Source: Falsochrobactrum ovis (GTDB taxonomy: Bacteria; Pseudomonadota; Alphaproteobacteria; Rhizobiales; Rhizobiaceae). Taken from it: a stretch of DNA of 64,000 nt. The translations under genes were made by a program, and so were the position numbers. The stretch is taken from positions 1-64,000 of the forward strand of contig NZ_QLMK01000013.1 in assembly GCF_003259955.1 (NCBI RefSeq). Direction: 5' to 3'. Numbering within the stretch: position 1 is the stretch's first letter; each line of letters opens with the position of its first letter. The notes under the pieces are model-generated. The model was given only the letters and a program-made list of their open reading frames with translations, was not told where the DNA came from and searched no databases. Below, piece by piece: positions 1-10,671 of the stretch.

Positions 1-96
1 ATCGCCCTACGCTGCGAGAAGACAAAGCGAAACTTTGCTTCCTTCGTCGCGCTCGTCGCAGGCTTCATCTTGGCCAAATCCGTCCACACGGCCTAG
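1..96 (+). mobile_element. IS5-family transposase, C-terminal 31 residues (window edge)
   Basis: The frame is open from base 1 and ends at TAG 94-96. It encodes a tail reading IALRCEKTKRNFASFVALVA followed by GFILAKSVHTA. This is the conserved end of IS5-family (IS427/IS1031 group) DDE transposases, recalled from the family. Only the tail is inside the window, so it cannot be said whether the element is intact. The terminal inverted repeat should lie just after the stop; the CCTAGGCTTAACAG stretch around 90-105 is a candidate but its partner is outside the window. Confidence 0.7.
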
Positions 97-458
97 GCTT
101 AACAGATTGAAAAATAATAAGAGTATAGCCACCAAAATTATTAAAAAAACCGCCCGGTGAGCCACTATACTTGTAAAAATGCTTAATTCTCAAATCTTTG
201 AATTTTGGCTGATACCGAAAATATATCGCGTATTTTAGCCCAATGGCCAGCTGGACCTCATTTTCATCTGTCATGCTCACGATTAGACTGACGTAGAAAA
301 GCGCTCCTGTTTGGGCACGAAGAAGGCCCACGTTATAACTTTCACAATGAGCGCCGCTAATAATATACGGATACTAAATATTCCCCCATATCATAACACC
401 GTTGCATATTTCGTATGATCCTCTTGACTTGCTATGACAGATTTATGACAAGTCTATT
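97..458. other. AT-rich intergenic region after IS end
   Basis: About 360 bases without a convincing gene. The stretch is clearly more AT-rich than the core genes further right. The minus-strand frame covering 65-331 has no recognisable protein features and overlaps the transposase tail. A TTGACT at about 424 could be a -35 element for the next gene, but no good -10 follows at normal spacing. Confidence 0.4.
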
Positions 459-2144
459 ATGCGGCGCGCACGACTTAACATCCATCGTAAACGATCAAGC
501 AAGATTCGCACCTACCTCATAAAATTTTGTGGGTGGGGATGCGTTACTGTCTTGATAGCTGCATTAATTTCCTTTCGGGTAAGCACTGACTTAACCGATA
601 TCAACTTAAAGCCATTACTTCTTACTTCCATTATCGTATTTTTTATATATGCATTCTTCAATATTGCGCTTTCCCCGATCTCAAGTGCAATTACTGTATT
701 ATTCTTCACAGCGCTTTTACGCTTAGCTTCTTTTAAAAAAAGGGCAGCTACTGGTGAACCTTTAATCTTCGGAGACATCAGTCACACTACCCATATTTCC
801 ATTGCCTTAAAATACGTACAATTGCACGAGTTCATACTGGTACTGATCGCGATAGTATTGTTAATTGGAATAAATTGGGTGAAAAGCCGCAACCTGATAC
901 TTCGTAAATGGTGGCGATACGCTATACTCTGCGGACTGGTGGTTGTTACGCTGACACAGACGCACCACTTGGTGATGACGACCGCAGCTAATGCCAACAA
1001 AATGGGCATCCCCTATTATAGCTGGGACTGGCCACATAATTATAAAACAAACGGCTTGATTGTGCATCTAGCGCAGACTGGAAATCGACCTCAACCTGTA
1101 TCTATTACCGAACAAGAACGGATAGAATTCAATCGGCTATATACCAACGCCGTTCCGGCAAATGACTCGCCCTCTCTTTTTATCAATATTCTATGTGAGT
1201 CTTGCTAGTATAAAGAAGGGCTTCTGGACGACGAATTTATTCCGATAAAGAAACTTGCTACCACTGAATTCAGAGCTGTGTCGCCCGTGTTTGGGGGCGG
1301 CACACCCAATGCAACTTTGGAACTATTGTCAGGCCTCTCTACACATAATCCTGCCGTAGCCGGTATTATCTATCAGGAGTATCGGGATTTTTTCGCTGAT
1401 GCGACTTCGACTCTGCCAAGTCATTTGCGAGCCAATAATTTTCAAACAGAATCACTTCATAATTATCTTCAAAAATTTTGGTTTCGTGATGAGGTCGAAC
1501 CAAAACTAGGTTTTACCGCGTTCCATGGAATAGAACAAATGGCACCCCATGACGAACCAGTCTACCCGCGAGATAAAATATTATACGACCATGCGATTAG
1601 TCGCATTGAGGCGGCTGCGGGGAAAAAATTATTCCTACATCTTGCCACGATGTACACTCATGGACCCTATACTGACGGCAATGGCAGCGAACCAATAGCC
1701 AACTACCGGAAAAAACTGCGCGCCAGCATTAACGATATGGAAGAATTTATCACTTCCATACGCAGTAAATATCCAGAAGCGTTTTTTTTCATTTATGGCG
1801 ATCACAAACCCAGCCTACCCGAAACTCAGCTATCTCCTTCCAGCGGCCGTCACGAGATTGGCGATGTTCCGGTACTGATTATTGATCCGATTGCTGACCG
1901 CGCAAACAAACTTCGTAGTCAAACAGAAGGCAAGCCCTTCTTCTGCTTTCCGGCTGTGGTTGCGGAAATTTATTACCGGATGGACTTACCGGTTAAAAAA
2001 TATAACGAAACCGCTTGTAGCGAATATAAAGGCAGTCATTATATGGAAGCGGCGAATTCCATTCCCGCATGGGTCTATACCGCAGCTATGTTCGATGAAA
2101 CTGCTTCGGTCCCATTATATGACCTTGTGAGCAGTTCGCGTTAG
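459..2144 (+). pseudogene. LTA-synthase/sulfatase-like phosphoglycerol transferase, split by in-frame TAG
   Basis: A single reading frame of 562 codons is interrupted only by TAG at 1206-1208 (codon 250); the frame continues without shift to TAA at 2142. Residues about 15-180 hold several hydrophobic membrane segments. The part after the stop has family landmarks: FGGGTPNATLELLSGL (like the GGTANTEFE motif) and YGDHKPSLP near the end (metal-binding GDH). The TAG follows LFINILCESC, where the family places the catalytic E-S motif, so translation stops inside the active site. The family moves phosphoglycerol onto lipids or periplasmic glucans; in rhizobia a relative decorates cyclic beta-glucan. 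The rest is undamaged, so this is a recent nonsense mutation, a sequencing error, or readthrough. The AT-rich composition and adjacent IS tail suggest an accessory locus. Confidence 0.75.
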
Positions 2145-2307
2145 TCCGGGCTCTTAGCACAATGGGCATAACACTTAATGCGGCTTCCACGCAGGTTTAA
2201 ACCGCAACATCATCACATTGATTTTATTTAATGTTATTTTAGCTATCCATTCATCTTCCATTCACGATGTGTGTCCTAATTTGACCCCAACGAAATGGAG
2301 AAACTCG

Positions 2308-2661
2308 ATGTTTAAAAAAGTAGTTATGGCAGCAATCGCCCTTTCCTTTATCGGTGCACCGCTGGCACAAGCGCAAAGTCATCATCAGCCGCGCAAGCCG
2401 GGTCATCATCGGGTAGAGCCAAGCCGTCCCGGTCCGTCCAAGAATTTCCATCGTCATGACCGCCGCAAGAAAGTGCAGCAAAAGCGCTGGTCTAAGGGAC
2501 AGCGTTACAGCAACTGGCGCCGCCATCAGGAAATTCGCGATTACAAGCGTCATGGCCTTCGCAAGCCCGGTCGTGGCCAGCATTGGGTGAAGGTGGATAA
2601 CCAATATCTACTTATAGCAGGTGCAACTGGCTTGATCGCTGGCGTCTTGGCGGCACGTTAA
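2308..2661 (+). CDS. RcnB-like periplasmic protein
   Basis: 117 residues. The ATG at 2308 was chosen because GGAG lies at 2297-2300 and because it gives a clean signal peptide (MFKKVVMAAIALSFIGAPLA, cleaved after AQA near residue 23); the frame is open further upstream. The mature protein is very rich in His, Arg and Lys and has the RcnB-type C-terminal pattern: W-x-x-G-Q, D-Y, H-G-L-R-K-P, G-x-x-W, YLLIAGATGLIAGVL. E. coli RcnB modulates nickel/cobalt homeostasis in the periplasm; most alphaproteobacterial relatives are uncharacterised, so a metal role is inference. It is monocistronic, with a terminator directly downstream. Confidence 0.75.
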   Translation: MFKKVVMAAIALSFIGAPLAQAQSHHQPRKPGHHRVEPSRPGPSKNFHRHDRRKKVQQKRWSKGQRYSNWRRHQEIRDYKRHGLRKPGRGQHWVKVDNQYLLIAGATGLIAGVLAAR

Positions 2662-2688
2662 CAGGTTTTCTACACTATCCCTCATGAA

Positions 2689-2722
2689 AAAACCCGGAAA
2701 TCAACGCTGATTTCCGGGTTTT
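2689..2722. terminator. Bidirectional intrinsic terminator
   Basis: Perfect 15-bp stem, AAAACCCGGAAATCA (2689-2703) with TGATTTCCGGGTTTT (2708-2722), loop ACGC. It has T-rich flanks on either strand and sits between the convergent RcnB-like gene and gatA. Confidence 0.9.
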
Positions 2723-2743
2723 AATTATTGGACTAACCGTCTT

Positions 2744-4225
2744 TTACCACCATTTTTTCGGGATAAAACGACCAGCGGCCTTTTCGATAATGCTCGCAGT
2801 TTGAAACAAAGTTTCTTCCTCGAAAGGTCGTCCGATCAACTGCAGACCAAGCGGCAATCCTTCATTATTAACGCCCGCGGGGACCGTAATAGCAGGAAGC
2901 CCTGCCATATTCACAGTCACGGTGAATATGTCATTGAGGTACATTTTGACCGGATCTTTGGCGAGTTCTTCATCGCCCAGTCCGAAAGCTGCAGAAGGCG
3001 TCGTCGGGGTCAGGATAGCTTGAACCCCTTGCGCATAGACGTCATCAAAATCTTTCTTGATCAGCGTGCGCACTTTTTGAGCGCGTACATAATAGGCATC
3101 GTAATATCCGGCTGAAAGCACATAGGTGCCGATCATAACCCGACGCTTAACTTCCTGACCAAAGCCCGCAGCGCGGGTCTGCTCATACATATCGGCAATA
3201 TCTTTGCCCGGAACGCGCAAACCATAACGCACGCCATCATAACGCGCGAGGTTGGACGAAGCTTCCGCAGGCGAGATAATATAATAAGCGCCAAGCGCAT
3301 ATTTTGTATGCGGCAGCGAAATATCAACAATCTCAGCGCCAGCATCTTTGAGATATTGAATGCCCTTTTGCCAAAGTTCTTCGACTTCCGCAGGCATTCC
3401 CTCAAGGCGATATTCTTTCGGAATACCGATCTTCATGCCTTTCACCGATTTGCCGATAGCGGCTTCATAATCAGGCACAGGAAGATCAGCCGAGGTTGTA
3501 TCTTTTAGATCAAGCGATGCCATAGATTTGAGCAAGATTGCCGCATCACGGACATCGCGTGCAATCGGACCCGCCTGATCAAGTGAGGAAGCATAAGCAA
3601 TAATGCCCCAGCGCGATACCCGGCCATAAGTGGGTTTAATACCAACCGTGCCGGTGAATGCTGCGGGCTGGCGGATCGAGCCGCCCGTATCGGTCGCGGT
3701 AGCGCCTGCGCAAAGATGCGCCGCAACAGCCGCTGCCGAACCGCCCGATGATCCGCCTGGCACGAGATCAGCAGTGGAACCTTCGGCGCGCCAAGGGTTT
3801 TTTACCGGGCCATAATAGGAGCTTTCATTGGATGAACCCATCGCGAATTCATCCATATTGAGTTTACCCAACATAACAGCGCCATCAGCCCAAAGATTGG
3901 CTGTGACGGTTGATTCATATTCAGGCTTAAAACCATCGAGAATATGTGAGCAGGCCTGCGTGTGAACGCCCCTGGTGGCGAATAAGTCCTTAACACCCAG
4001 CGGTATACCTTCTAACGCTCCCGCCTCGCCGCTCGCAATACGGGCATCGGAAGCCTTAGCCATTTCACGCGCCTGATCGGGCGTAACGGCAACATAGGCA
4101 TTAAGAGCACCATTGGCAGCTTCAATCGCGCCCAGATAGGCTTCGGTCAGTTCGGTCGCGGTGATGGCTTTGGTCTTCAGCTTATCGCGCGCTTCGGCAA
4201 TAGTCAGTGCGGTCAGTTCGCTCAT
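2744..4225 (-). CDS. gatA: Asp-tRNA(Asn)/Glu-tRNA(Gln) amidotransferase subunit A
   Basis: 493 residues, normal for GatA. It is the glutaminase subunit of GatCAB, which converts misacylated Glu-tRNA(Gln) or Asp-tRNA(Asn) in organisms lacking the direct synthetases. The amidase signature is intact: K79 in GVKDLF, cis-Ser at about S159 in [11 protein letters not shown], nucleophile S183 in [12 protein letters not shown]. Two ATGs are adjacent (4228 and 4225); the second is preferred because AGGA then lies 7 bases upstream and relatives begin MSELTALT. It follows gatC on the same strand with a 57-bp gap. gatB is not in the window. Confidence 0.97.
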   Translation of the reverse strand: MSELTALTIAEARDKLKTKAITATELTEAYLGAIEAANGALNAYVAVTPDQAREMAKASDARIASGEAGALEGIPLGVKDLFATRGVHTQACSHILDGFKPEYESTVTANLWADGAVMLGKLNMDEFAMGSSNESSYYGPVKNPWRAEGSTADLVPGGSSGGSAAAVAAHLCAGATATDTGGSIRQPAAFTGTVGIKPTYGRVSRWGIIAYASSLDQAGPIARDVRDAAILLKSMASLDLKDTTSADLPVPDYEAAIGKSVKGMKIGIPKEYRLEGMPAEVEELWQKGIQYLKDAGAEIVDISLPHTKYALGAYYIISPAEASSNLARYDGVRYGLRVPGKDIADMYEQTRAAGFGQEVKRRVMIGTYVLSAGYYDAYYVRAQKVRTLIKKDFDDVYAQGVQAILTPTTPSAAFGLGDEELAKDPVKMYLNDIFTVTVNMAGLPAITVPAGVNNEGLPLGLQLIGRPFEEETLFQTASIIEKAAGRFIPKKWW

Positions 4226-4282
4226 CATAAAATCCTGTCAGTACGCCTCAGAAGGCGTTGTTTGGTGCGGGTTCAGAAAGTC

Positions 4283-4570
4283 TTATTCAACGACCTTCGG
4301 CACCACGAAGAAATTTTCTTCTGAAACCGGAGCATTGGCGACAACGGCATCAGCAATATTGCCATCATTTACCACGTCTTCACGTAGGCGCATTTTCATT
4401 GCCGCAACAGATGTCATGGGCTCCACGCCCTCAACATCCACTTCGTTCAATTGCTCAACCAAGCCCAGAATAGCATTGAGTTCACCGGTCATACGTTCGG
4501 CAGCTTCGTCGTTAACGGCGATACGCGCAAGACTGGCAACGCGCTTCACGGTGGAAATATCGACGGGCAT
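4283..4570 (-). CDS. gatC: Asp-tRNA(Asn)/Glu-tRNA(Gln) amidotransferase subunit C
   Basis: 95 residues, the usual GatC length. The start at 4570 ([17 protein letters not shown]) has GGAG 5 to 9 bases upstream; the frame extends further but the extra 38 residues do not resemble GatC. Typical features are the LARIAV helix and the [18 protein letters not shown] region that wraps around the GatA-GatB interface. GatC stabilises the heterotrimer and has no catalytic role. It is co-transcribed with gatA. Confidence 0.95.
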   Translation of the reverse strand: MPVDISTVKRVASLARIAVNDEAAERMTGELNAILGLVEQLNEVDVEGVEPMTSVAAMKMRLREDVVNDGNIADAVVANAPVSEENFFVVPKVVE

Positions 4571-4684
4571 TCTGTTCTCCGCAAATGCTTGAAAGGGGCG
4601 GCGATTGCCACCCTTTTGGTTCTCAATACCGGCTATAACGGTGCGATGATTGAAGCGCAACATTTCTTGCGCTTCAAAATCCAA

Positions 4685-5392
4685 TTAGAAACTGTGAACA
4701 GTACCGGCTGGATCGGCCAGAACTTTCGTTTTCGTCTGATCTGCCATGCCGGCTATGAAATGTTCTGCCGTCTGGTCGATAATCGGGAACGAGCCATAAT
4801 GACATGGAAGCACGGTTTTGAAATTAAAGAAACGCTGACAGGCTAGCGCGGCCACTGCACCGCCCATGGTAAAGCGATCACCAATTGGCACAATACCGAT
4901 TTCTGGCTGATGCAATTCATTGATCAGCGCCATATCGGAAAAAATATCTGTGTCCCCCATATGATAAAGCGTCGGTGCGTCGTCAAAGTGAAACACCAAA
5001 CCATTTGGATTGCCCAGCGCTTGCGATACGCCATTTTCGGTCAATATTGCCGATGAATGCAGCGCATTGACGAAAGTGACCGTGAAGCCATCATGCGCAA
5101 TGGTTCCGCCCGTATTACCGGGATCAAGTTTTTCAACTCCCTGACTGCCCAGCCAGCTAGCAAGATCAGCATTGGCGATAACAGTCGCGCCATGTTCTTT
5201 GGCGATTGCCACCGTATCACCGACATGATCACCATGGCCGTGGGTCAGGGCAATATGGGTTGCGCCTTGCGTGGCTTGCGCAAAATCAATGCCCTTAGCG
5301 CCCGGATTGCCGTTAAGAAAAGGATCGATCAGGATAGTGGCGCTTGCTATTTCAATGCGAAATGCAGAATGACCAAGCCAGGTGATTTTCAT
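4685..5392 (-). CDS. UPF0173 metal-dependent hydrolase (MBL fold)
   Basis: 235 residues from ATG 5392 ([15 protein letters not shown]), preceded by GGAGAA; the open frame upstream is non-homologous. It carries the metallo-beta-lactamase signature HGHGDH at residues 51-56, Asp in YHMGDTDIF and a late His in LPCHYGSFP. This matches the UPF0173 (YtkL) family of unknown substrate. It is divergent from ruvX and upstream of gatCA, an arrangement I recall from related alphaproteobacteria. Confidence 0.92.
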   Translation of the reverse strand: MKITWLGHSAFRIEIASATILIDPFLNGNPGAKGIDFAQATQGATHIALTHGHGDHVGDTVAIAKEHGATVIANADLASWLGSQGVEKLDPGNTGGTIAHDGFTVTFVNALHSSAILTENGVSQALGNPNGLVFHFDDAPTLYHMGDTDIFSDMALINELHQPEIGIVPIGDRFTMGGAVAALACQRFFNFKTVLPCHYGSFPIIDQTAEHFIAGMADQTKTKVLADPAGTVHSF

Positions 5393-5500
5393 AAGGGTTC
5401 TCCTTTGACCTCGATTTTTATTCCCGGACCAGATATGACGCCCGGAGAGTTTTAGACAAGTCAGATAGATTTTTAAACCGCCACTGCGACAAGGGAAATA

Positions 5501-6004
5501 ATGGCCGTTATCGAAATTGAAAATGTTGCAACCATCCTGCAACCCGGCCAGACCGTCGCTGGACTGGATCTTGGCACCAAGACAATCGGCGTTGCCGTAT
5601 CCGATCTTAGCCTTTCCTTTGCCAATCCCCGCCCTGTCATCAAGCGGGTAAAATTTACAATTGATGCGCAAGTGCTTTTAAAAGCGCTTCAGGCTGATAA
5701 TGTAGGTGCCATCATCATTGGTCTGCCGATGAATATGGATGGCAGTGCTGGGCCGCGTGTACAGGCCACACGGGCATTTGTGCGTACAATGCAGCCATTG
5801 ACCGACATCCCGTTTGTCTTTTGGGACGAGCGACTTTCAACCGTTGCCGCTGAAAGGGCCCTACTTGGCATGGATGTCTCACGCGGCAAACGCGCCGAAC
5901 GCATTGATTCGGCCGCTGCCGCTTTCATCCTACAAGGCGCGCTCGACCGCATTCATGCGCTCAGCCGAAACAACGACAACAACGATGATTATGACGCGGG
6001 ATAA
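5501..6004 (+). CDS. ruvX: Putative pre-16S rRNA nuclease / Holliday junction resolvase-like RuvX (YqgF)
   Basis: 167 residues with an RNase H-like fold. Motif I is [15 protein letters not shown] near residue 23 (catalytic Asp). [11 protein letters not shown] lies mid-protein. [14 protein letters not shown] and the final [12 protein letters not shown] carry the other acidic residues. The family is implicated in trimming the 16S rRNA 5' end. The last 16 bases overlap the convergent acyl-CoA dehydrogenase gene. The first 15 or so residues are a weakly conserved extension, so a slightly later start is possible. Confidence 0.93.
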   Translation: MAVIEIENVATILQPGQTVAGLDLGTKTIGVAVSDLSLSFANPRPVIKRVKFTIDAQVLLKALQADNVGAIIIGLPMNMDGSAGPRVQATRAFVRTMQPLTDIPFVFWDERLSTVAAERALLGMDVSRGKRAERIDSAAAAFILQGALDRIHALSRNNDNNDDYDAG

Positions 6005-7617
6005 AGCAGATCCAGCAGCTTTACTGCATTGTGGCGTGCATCCAACATACCATAAGTGGTGCGCCATTGCCCACCCAGACGCGTGTCGATAAACGCATCG
6101 GCAATATCGTCAGCCCCAAGATTTCGCAATTCGGCAGCCGCCGCCGCAAAGGCCAGTTGCTCAGTCAAAAGCCGCGCTACGCCGGGATCACTTTGCGTCA
6201 AATGTAATGCCGCATGTAGCACATCTATAGTCCCCTGCCCGCGCACGCCAAGCTGTCCACTGATCCAATCAAGCACTTCGTCAAAAAGTGCCGGACCGCG
6301 CGAAAGTACACGCACCACATCGAGCGCCATCACATTGCCCGAGCCTTCCCAGATCGCGTTAACTGGTGCCTCGCGATAGGCCCGCGCCAAATTGCCATCT
6401 TCAATATATCCATTGCCGCCAAGGCATTCCATCGCTTCATAAAGCAGCGCCGGTGCAATCTTGCAGACCCAATATTTCACCACCGGTGTCATGCAGCGGG
6501 CAAAAGCCGCTTCCGCACGATCGGTTGCGGCCATATCAAAAGCACGCGCAAGCCGCATAGAAAGTGCAGTGGCGGCGGCAACATCGAGCGCCATATCGGC
6601 GAAAACACGGTTCATCAAAGGCTGATCAATCAGCGTTTCTCCAAAGACCTGCCGATGGCGCGCATGATGAACAGCTTCCGCCAGGCCAGAACGCATCAGA
6701 CCAGCGGAAGCAACCGCACAATCGAGCCGCGTCAGCGTCACCATATCCATGATGGTCTTCACGCCCTCGCCGGGATTTCCGACCATATATCCATTTGCCT
6801 GATCAAATTCGACTTCGGCCGAAGCATTGGATCGGTTGCCCAGCTTGTCTTTCAAACGCTGAAACATAAAACCATTGCCCGTGCCATCTTGCTGCAAGCG
6901 TGGCAGGAAAAAGCAGGAAAGACCCTCATCGGCCTGTGCCAGCACCAAAAAAGCATCGGACATTGGCGCAGATAGGAACCATTTATGACCCGTTATGTTA
7001 TAACTTCTATCGTCATTGCGCGTGGCTCTGGTTGTAATGGCGCGCAGATCAGTACCCGCCTGCTTTTCTGTCATTCCCATGCCAATGGTGATGCCTTGTT
7101 TGCTCAAAGCGGGCTTTTGCGAGGAATCATATTTGCGCGACAGAATATGCGGCAACCATTTTTCATAGAGATCAGGAGAAGCCATTAGCGCGGCCAGAGA
7201 CGCGCTGGTCATGGTGAGCGGGCAAAGATGGCCTGCCTCCAGCTGGGCGGCCAAATAAAACCGCGTTGCACGTGTCTGATGCCGTCGACCCGTTTCAAGC
7301 GGATTGGCTTCCCAGATTGAGGAATGCAACCCTTGCGCGCTCGAACGACGCATCAGCGCATGATAGGCGGGATGATAATCGACCAGATCTGTCCTGCGAC
7401 CTTGCCGGTCATGGGTGCGCAGTTTGGGTATTTCCGTATTTGCCAGTCGCGCAAATTCCTGAGCCTCAGCTGACAGAACAAAACGCCCGGTCTGTTCTAG
7501 TTCAGTATGAAGCTCTTTGGGGAATCGCGCTGCGAGCTGCATCAGAAGCGGGTCGCCCAGATAAGCATTATTACCCGCCATAAGCGGGGGCTGGTTGGTG
7601 ATTTCATGCGTTTTCAC
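5989..7617 (-). CDS. aidB: AidB-like acyl-CoA dehydrogenase family flavoprotein
   Basis: 542 residues, matching AidB (about 541) rather than the 380-residue short-chain acyl-CoA dehydrogenases. FAD/substrate motifs: [51 protein letters not shown]-terminal motifs: [13 protein letters not shown] and [19 protein letters not shown], where the catalytic Glu is kept. E. coli AidB belongs to the Ada response to alkylation damage and binds DNA; the alphaproteobacterial relatives may be true dehydrogenases, so the exact role is open. Monocistronic, divergent from pyrB. Confidence 0.88.
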   Translation of the reverse strand: MKTHEITNQPPLMAGNNAYLGDPLLMQLAARFPKELHTELEQTGRFVLSAEAQEFARLANTEIPKLRTHDRQGRRTDLVDYHPAYHALMRRSSAQGLHSSIWEANPLETGRRHQTRATRFYLAAQLEAGHLCPLTMTSASLAALMASPDLYEKWLPHILSRKYDSSQKPALSKQGITIGMGMTEKQAGTDLRAITTRATRNDDRSYNITGHKWFLSAPMSDAFLVLAQADEGLSCFFLPRLQQDGTGNGFMFQRLKDKLGNRSNASAEVEFDQANGYMVGNPGEGVKTIMDMVTLTRLDCAVASAGLMRSGLAEAVHHARHRQVFGETLIDQPLMNRVFADMALDVAAATALSMRLARAFDMAATDRAEAAFARCMTPVVKYWVCKIAPALLYEAMECLGGNGYIEDGNLARAYREAPVNAIWEGSGNVMALDVVRVLSRGPALFDEVLDWISGQLGVRGQGTIDVLHAALHLTQSDPGVARLLTEQLAFAAAAAELRNLGADDIADAFIDTRLGGQWRTTYGMLDARHNAVKLLDLLYPAS

Positions 7618-7792
7618 AGGCTTGTCCGTTGGTTTGACTCGATTCTTGTGACTCTTGCCAGTTAATTCCTTAAATTTCCCTCATGCATCAGGTTTCTGTG
7701 CGTGAAATACAGGTTTTCCTTTTGGAATCTGCACAAGCCACTATAAGGACGGTTGCGGTGCCGCATTCCCCACCTTATACGGATGACTTGCC

Positions 7793-8764
7793 ATGATAAC
7801 ACAACCGGCCTCTCCGCTCTTCCCTCATCGCCACCTGCTTGGCATTAAGGGGCTATCGCCTCTGGACATTCTTTGCTTGCTTGATCTTGCAGATCAGGAA
7901 GTCGCTGTCTCACGGCAGTTTGAGAAAAAGAAGTCTGTGCTGCGCGGTCGCACGCAAATCAACCTGTTTTTTGAAGCATCGACCCGGACGCAATCTTCGT
8001 TCGAACTGGCTGGCAAACGGCTAGGCGCTGACGTGATGAATATGTCTGTTGGCAATTCATCGGTCAAAAAAGGCGAAACACTCATCGATACTGCGATGAC
8101 ACTCAACGCCATGCAGCCGGATATTCTGGTCATTCGCCATGCTTCTGCCGGTGCCGCAGCGCTGCTTGCGCAAAAGGTCGGCTGCTCAGTTGTCAATGCG
8201 GGCGATGGTGCACATGAACATCCAACTCAAGCCCTGCTTGATGCGTTGACTATTCGTCGTGCCAAAGGGCAGATCGAAAATCTCATCATTGCCATTTGCG
8301 GTGATGTGCTGCATTCGCGCGTGGCGCGCTCCAATATTTTGCTGCTCAACGCTTTGGGCGCCCGCGTGAGGGTTGTTGCACCTTCCACACTGCTGCCGGC
8401 GGGTATCGCTGATATGAGTGTTGAAGTTTATAACAATATGGAAGAAGGCCTAAAAGACGCAGATGTCGTCATGATGCTGCGTTTGCAACGTGAGCGCATG
8501 GCCGGTTCTTTTGTGCCTTCAGTGCGTGAATATTTCCGCTTCTATGGCCTCGACAACGAAAAACTCAAACATGCCAAGCCAGATGCGCTGGTGATGCATC
8601 CGGGACCAATGAATCGCAGTGTTGAAATCGCTTCTGACGTTGCCGATGGTGCGCAAAGCGTCATCCAGCAGCAAGTTGAAATGGGCGTGGCGGTGCGTAT
8701 GGCGGTGATGGAAGCATTGCTTGATCCGCGCCGCGATGCAATCAGCGAGGGAGACCGGGCATGA
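7793..8764 (+). CDS. pyrB: Aspartate carbamoyltransferase catalytic subunit
   Basis: 323 residues. It catalyses carbamoyl phosphate plus aspartate to carbamoyl aspartate, the committed step of pyrimidine synthesis. Carbamoyl-phosphate loop [50 protein letters not shown]. No pyrI regulatory gene follows; instead a dihydroorotase homologue overlaps by ATGA (8761-8764), the layout of class A ATCases that assemble with a (pseudo)dihydroorotase. Confidence 0.97.
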   Translation: MITQPASPLFPHRHLLGIKGLSPLDILCLLDLADQEVAVSRQFEKKKSVLRGRTQINLFFEASTRTQSSFELAGKRLGADVMNMSVGNSSVKKGETLIDTAMTLNAMQPDILVIRHASAGAAALLAQKVGCSVVNAGDGAHEHPTQALLDALTIRRAKGQIENLIIAICGDVLHSRVARSNILLLNALGARVRVVAPSTLLPAGIADMSVEVYNNMEEGLKDADVVMMLRLQRERMAGSFVPSVREYFRFYGLDNEKLKHAKPDALVMHPGPMNRSVEIASDVADGAQSVIQQQVEMGVAVRMAVMEALLDPRRDAISEGDRA

Positions 8765-10050
8765 GTTCCACATTATTTGAAAACGCCCGTATTATCGATC
8801 CATCTCGCGGAATTGATGAAATTGGCAGCCTGCTGATTGCAGACGGAAAAATCGTCGCAAGCGGAGCGGAAGCTCACAATCAAGGGGCGCCCGAAGATGC
8901 TCAGATCATTGATCTCAACGGCCTAGCGATCTTGCCGGGGCTGGTAGATGCACGCGTCTTTATTGGCGAACCTGGCAATGAGCACCGTGAAACAATTGCC
9001 TCGGCCAGTCGGGCTGCGGCGGCCGGCGGCGTTACGTCGCTTATCATGATGCCCGATACCAATCCGGTAATCGACGATGTTGCGCTGGTGGAATTCGTAA
9101 AACGCACCGCGCGGGACACGGCAGTGGTTAATATTCACCCGGCAGCAGCCATTACCAAGGGATTACTTGGTGAAGAGTTGACCGAAATTGGACTATTGCG
9201 AGATGCTGGCGCGGTTGGTTTTACTGAAGGCCGCAACACCATTGCCAATACGCAATTGATGCGACGCGCATTAACCTATGCTCGCGATTTTGATGTGGTT
9301 CTCGCTTGCGAAACTCGGGACCCTTATCTGGGTGCTAATGGCGTGATGAATGAAGGGCTTTTTGCCAGCTGGCTCGGCCTTTCGGGCACGCCTCGCGAAG
9401 CAGAAGTGATTCCGCTTGAACGCGATCTACGTTTAGCAGCGCTCACAAAAAGTCGGTACCATGCTGCACAAATTTCATGCGCTATGTCTGCAGAAGCGAT
9501 GCGTCGAGCAAAAGACTTGGGCGCAAAAGTGACGGCAGGTGTTTCGATTAATCATCTCTCGCTCAATGAAAACGACATTGGCGAATTCCGCACCTTCTTC
9601 CGCCTGTCACCACCCTTGCGCCAGGAAGAAGACCGTCTAGCCATGGTGGAAGCGGTGAAAAACGGCACGATTGATATAGTCGTCTCCGCTCATGATCCAC
9701 AGGATGTAGACACAAAACGCCTACCCTTTGCCGATGCTGAAGCAGGCGCGATCGGGCTTGAAACATTGCTGGCGGCAGCACTTCGTCTCTATCATAATGA
9801 CAGCATTCCGTTACTGCGTTTGGTAGAAGTGCTTTCAACTGCACCGGCAAAAATATTCGGACTTGATGCGGGCACTTTGCAAGCAGGCGCAAGCGCTGAT
9901 CTTGTCATTGTTGATCTGGATGAGCCTTGGGTTGTTCGCGAACAAGATTTGCATTCTCGTTCAAAAAATAGTTGCTTTGAAGGTGCGCGCTTCCAAGGGC
10001 GGGTTCAGCACACTATAGTCGCGGGCAAAATCGTCTATTCGGCTGAATAA
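8761..10050 (+). CDS. pyrC: Dihydroorotase homologue lacking metal ligands (pseudo-DHOase, PyrC')
   Basis: 429 residues, an amidohydrolase-fold dihydroorotase homologue coupled to pyrB by an ATGA overlap. Where active class I enzymes read D-x-H-x-H, this protein reads DARVF (residues 63-67), so both metal-binding His residues are gone. The later H-x-x-H site reads YHAAQIS (second His replaced by Gln), and the D-H-A-P-H motif reads SAHDPQ. The conserved frame [20 protein letters not shown] is kept. In Pseudomonas an inactive PyrC' of this kind is needed only to hold the ATCase dodecamer together. I infer the same here; an active pyrC should then lie elsewhere in the genome. Confidence 0.9.
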   Translation: MSSTLFENARIIDPSRGIDEIGSLLIADGKIVASGAEAHNQGAPEDAQIIDLNGLAILPGLVDARVFIGEPGNEHRETIASASRAAAAGGVTSLIMMPDTNPVIDDVALVEFVKRTARDTAVVNIHPAAAITKGLLGEELTEIGLLRDAGAVGFTEGRNTIANTQLMRRALTYARDFDVVLACETRDPYLGANGVMNEGLFASWLGLSGTPREAEVIPLERDLRLAALTKSRYHAAQISCAMSAEAMRRAKDLGAKVTAGVSINHLSLNENDIGEFRTFFRLSPPLRQEEDRLAMVEAVKNGTIDIVVSAHDPQDVDTKRLPFADAEAGAIGLETLLAAALRLYHNDSIPLLRLVEVLSTAPAKIFGLDAGTLQAGASADLVIVDLDEPWVVREQDLHSRSKNSCFEGARFQGRVQHTIVAGKIVYSAE

Positions 10051-10065
10051 ACAAAGGGGAATAAT

Positions 10066-10671
10066 ATGGCCGAAACAGGTCTGTTCAGTTTGCTCGGCTT
10101 TGCCTCGCTGCTTTTTGGCTATATTCTAGGCTCAATCCCTTTTGGACTTATCCTGACCCGATATGCAGGTCTTGGCGATGTGCGCTCCATTGGATCGGGT
10201 AATATTGGTGCCACCAATGTGCTGCGGACTGGCAATAAAAAGCTGGCCGCTGCAACGCTTCTGCTTGATGTTCTCAAAGGCACAGCCGCCGTTTTGATCG
10301 CTGCTCGTTATGGTGAATATGCAGCCATTGCAGCAGGTTTGGGTGCATTTATCGGCCATCTCTTTCCCGTATGGATTGGATTTAAAGGCGGTAAAGGCGT
10401 TGCAACTTATCTGGGCATTTTGCTGGGGCTTGCTTGGCAGGGTGCACTGGTATTTGCTGCCGCATGGATCATAACCGCTCTATTGACGCGCTATTCTTCC
10501 CTATCGGCCATGATCGCCAGCCTCATAACTCCTATTGCACTTTATGCGCGGGGAGATACGGTTGATGCCGCACTGATGGCGCTGTTAACTATTATTATTT
10601 TTATCACGCATCGAGCCAATATTTCGCGATTACTTGATGGAAGCGAAAGCAAAATCGGAGCTAAGGGATGA
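10066..10671 (+). CDS. plsY: Acyl-phosphate:glycerol-3-phosphate acyltransferase
   Basis: 201 residues, five predicted membrane segments. It transfers the acyl group of acyl phosphate to glycerol-3-phosphate, the first step of phospholipid synthesis. PlsY motifs: [15 protein letters not shown] (motif 1), [20 protein letters not shown] (motif 2) and a late [15 protein letters not shown] (motif 3). AAGGGGA lies upstream of ATG 10066. It follows pyrC by 15 bp and overlaps dprA by ATGA, so the pyrB-pyrC-plsY-dprA block is probably one operon. Confidence 0.96.
   Translation: MAETGLFSLLGFASLLFGYILGSIPFGLILTRYAGLGDVRSIGSGNIGATNVLRTGNKKLAAATLLLDVLKGTAAVLIAARYGEYAAIAAGLGAFIGHLFPVWIGFKGGKGVATYLGILLGLAWQGALVFAAAWIITALLTRYSSLSAMIASLITPIALYARGDTVDAALMALLTIIIFITHRANISRLLDGSESKIGAKG

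Noticed and set aside
5501-5671. Long N-terminal extension of the UPF0173 gene up to 5671
   Set aside because: It runs antisense through the ruvX start, and family members begin at [11 protein letters not shown] (5392).
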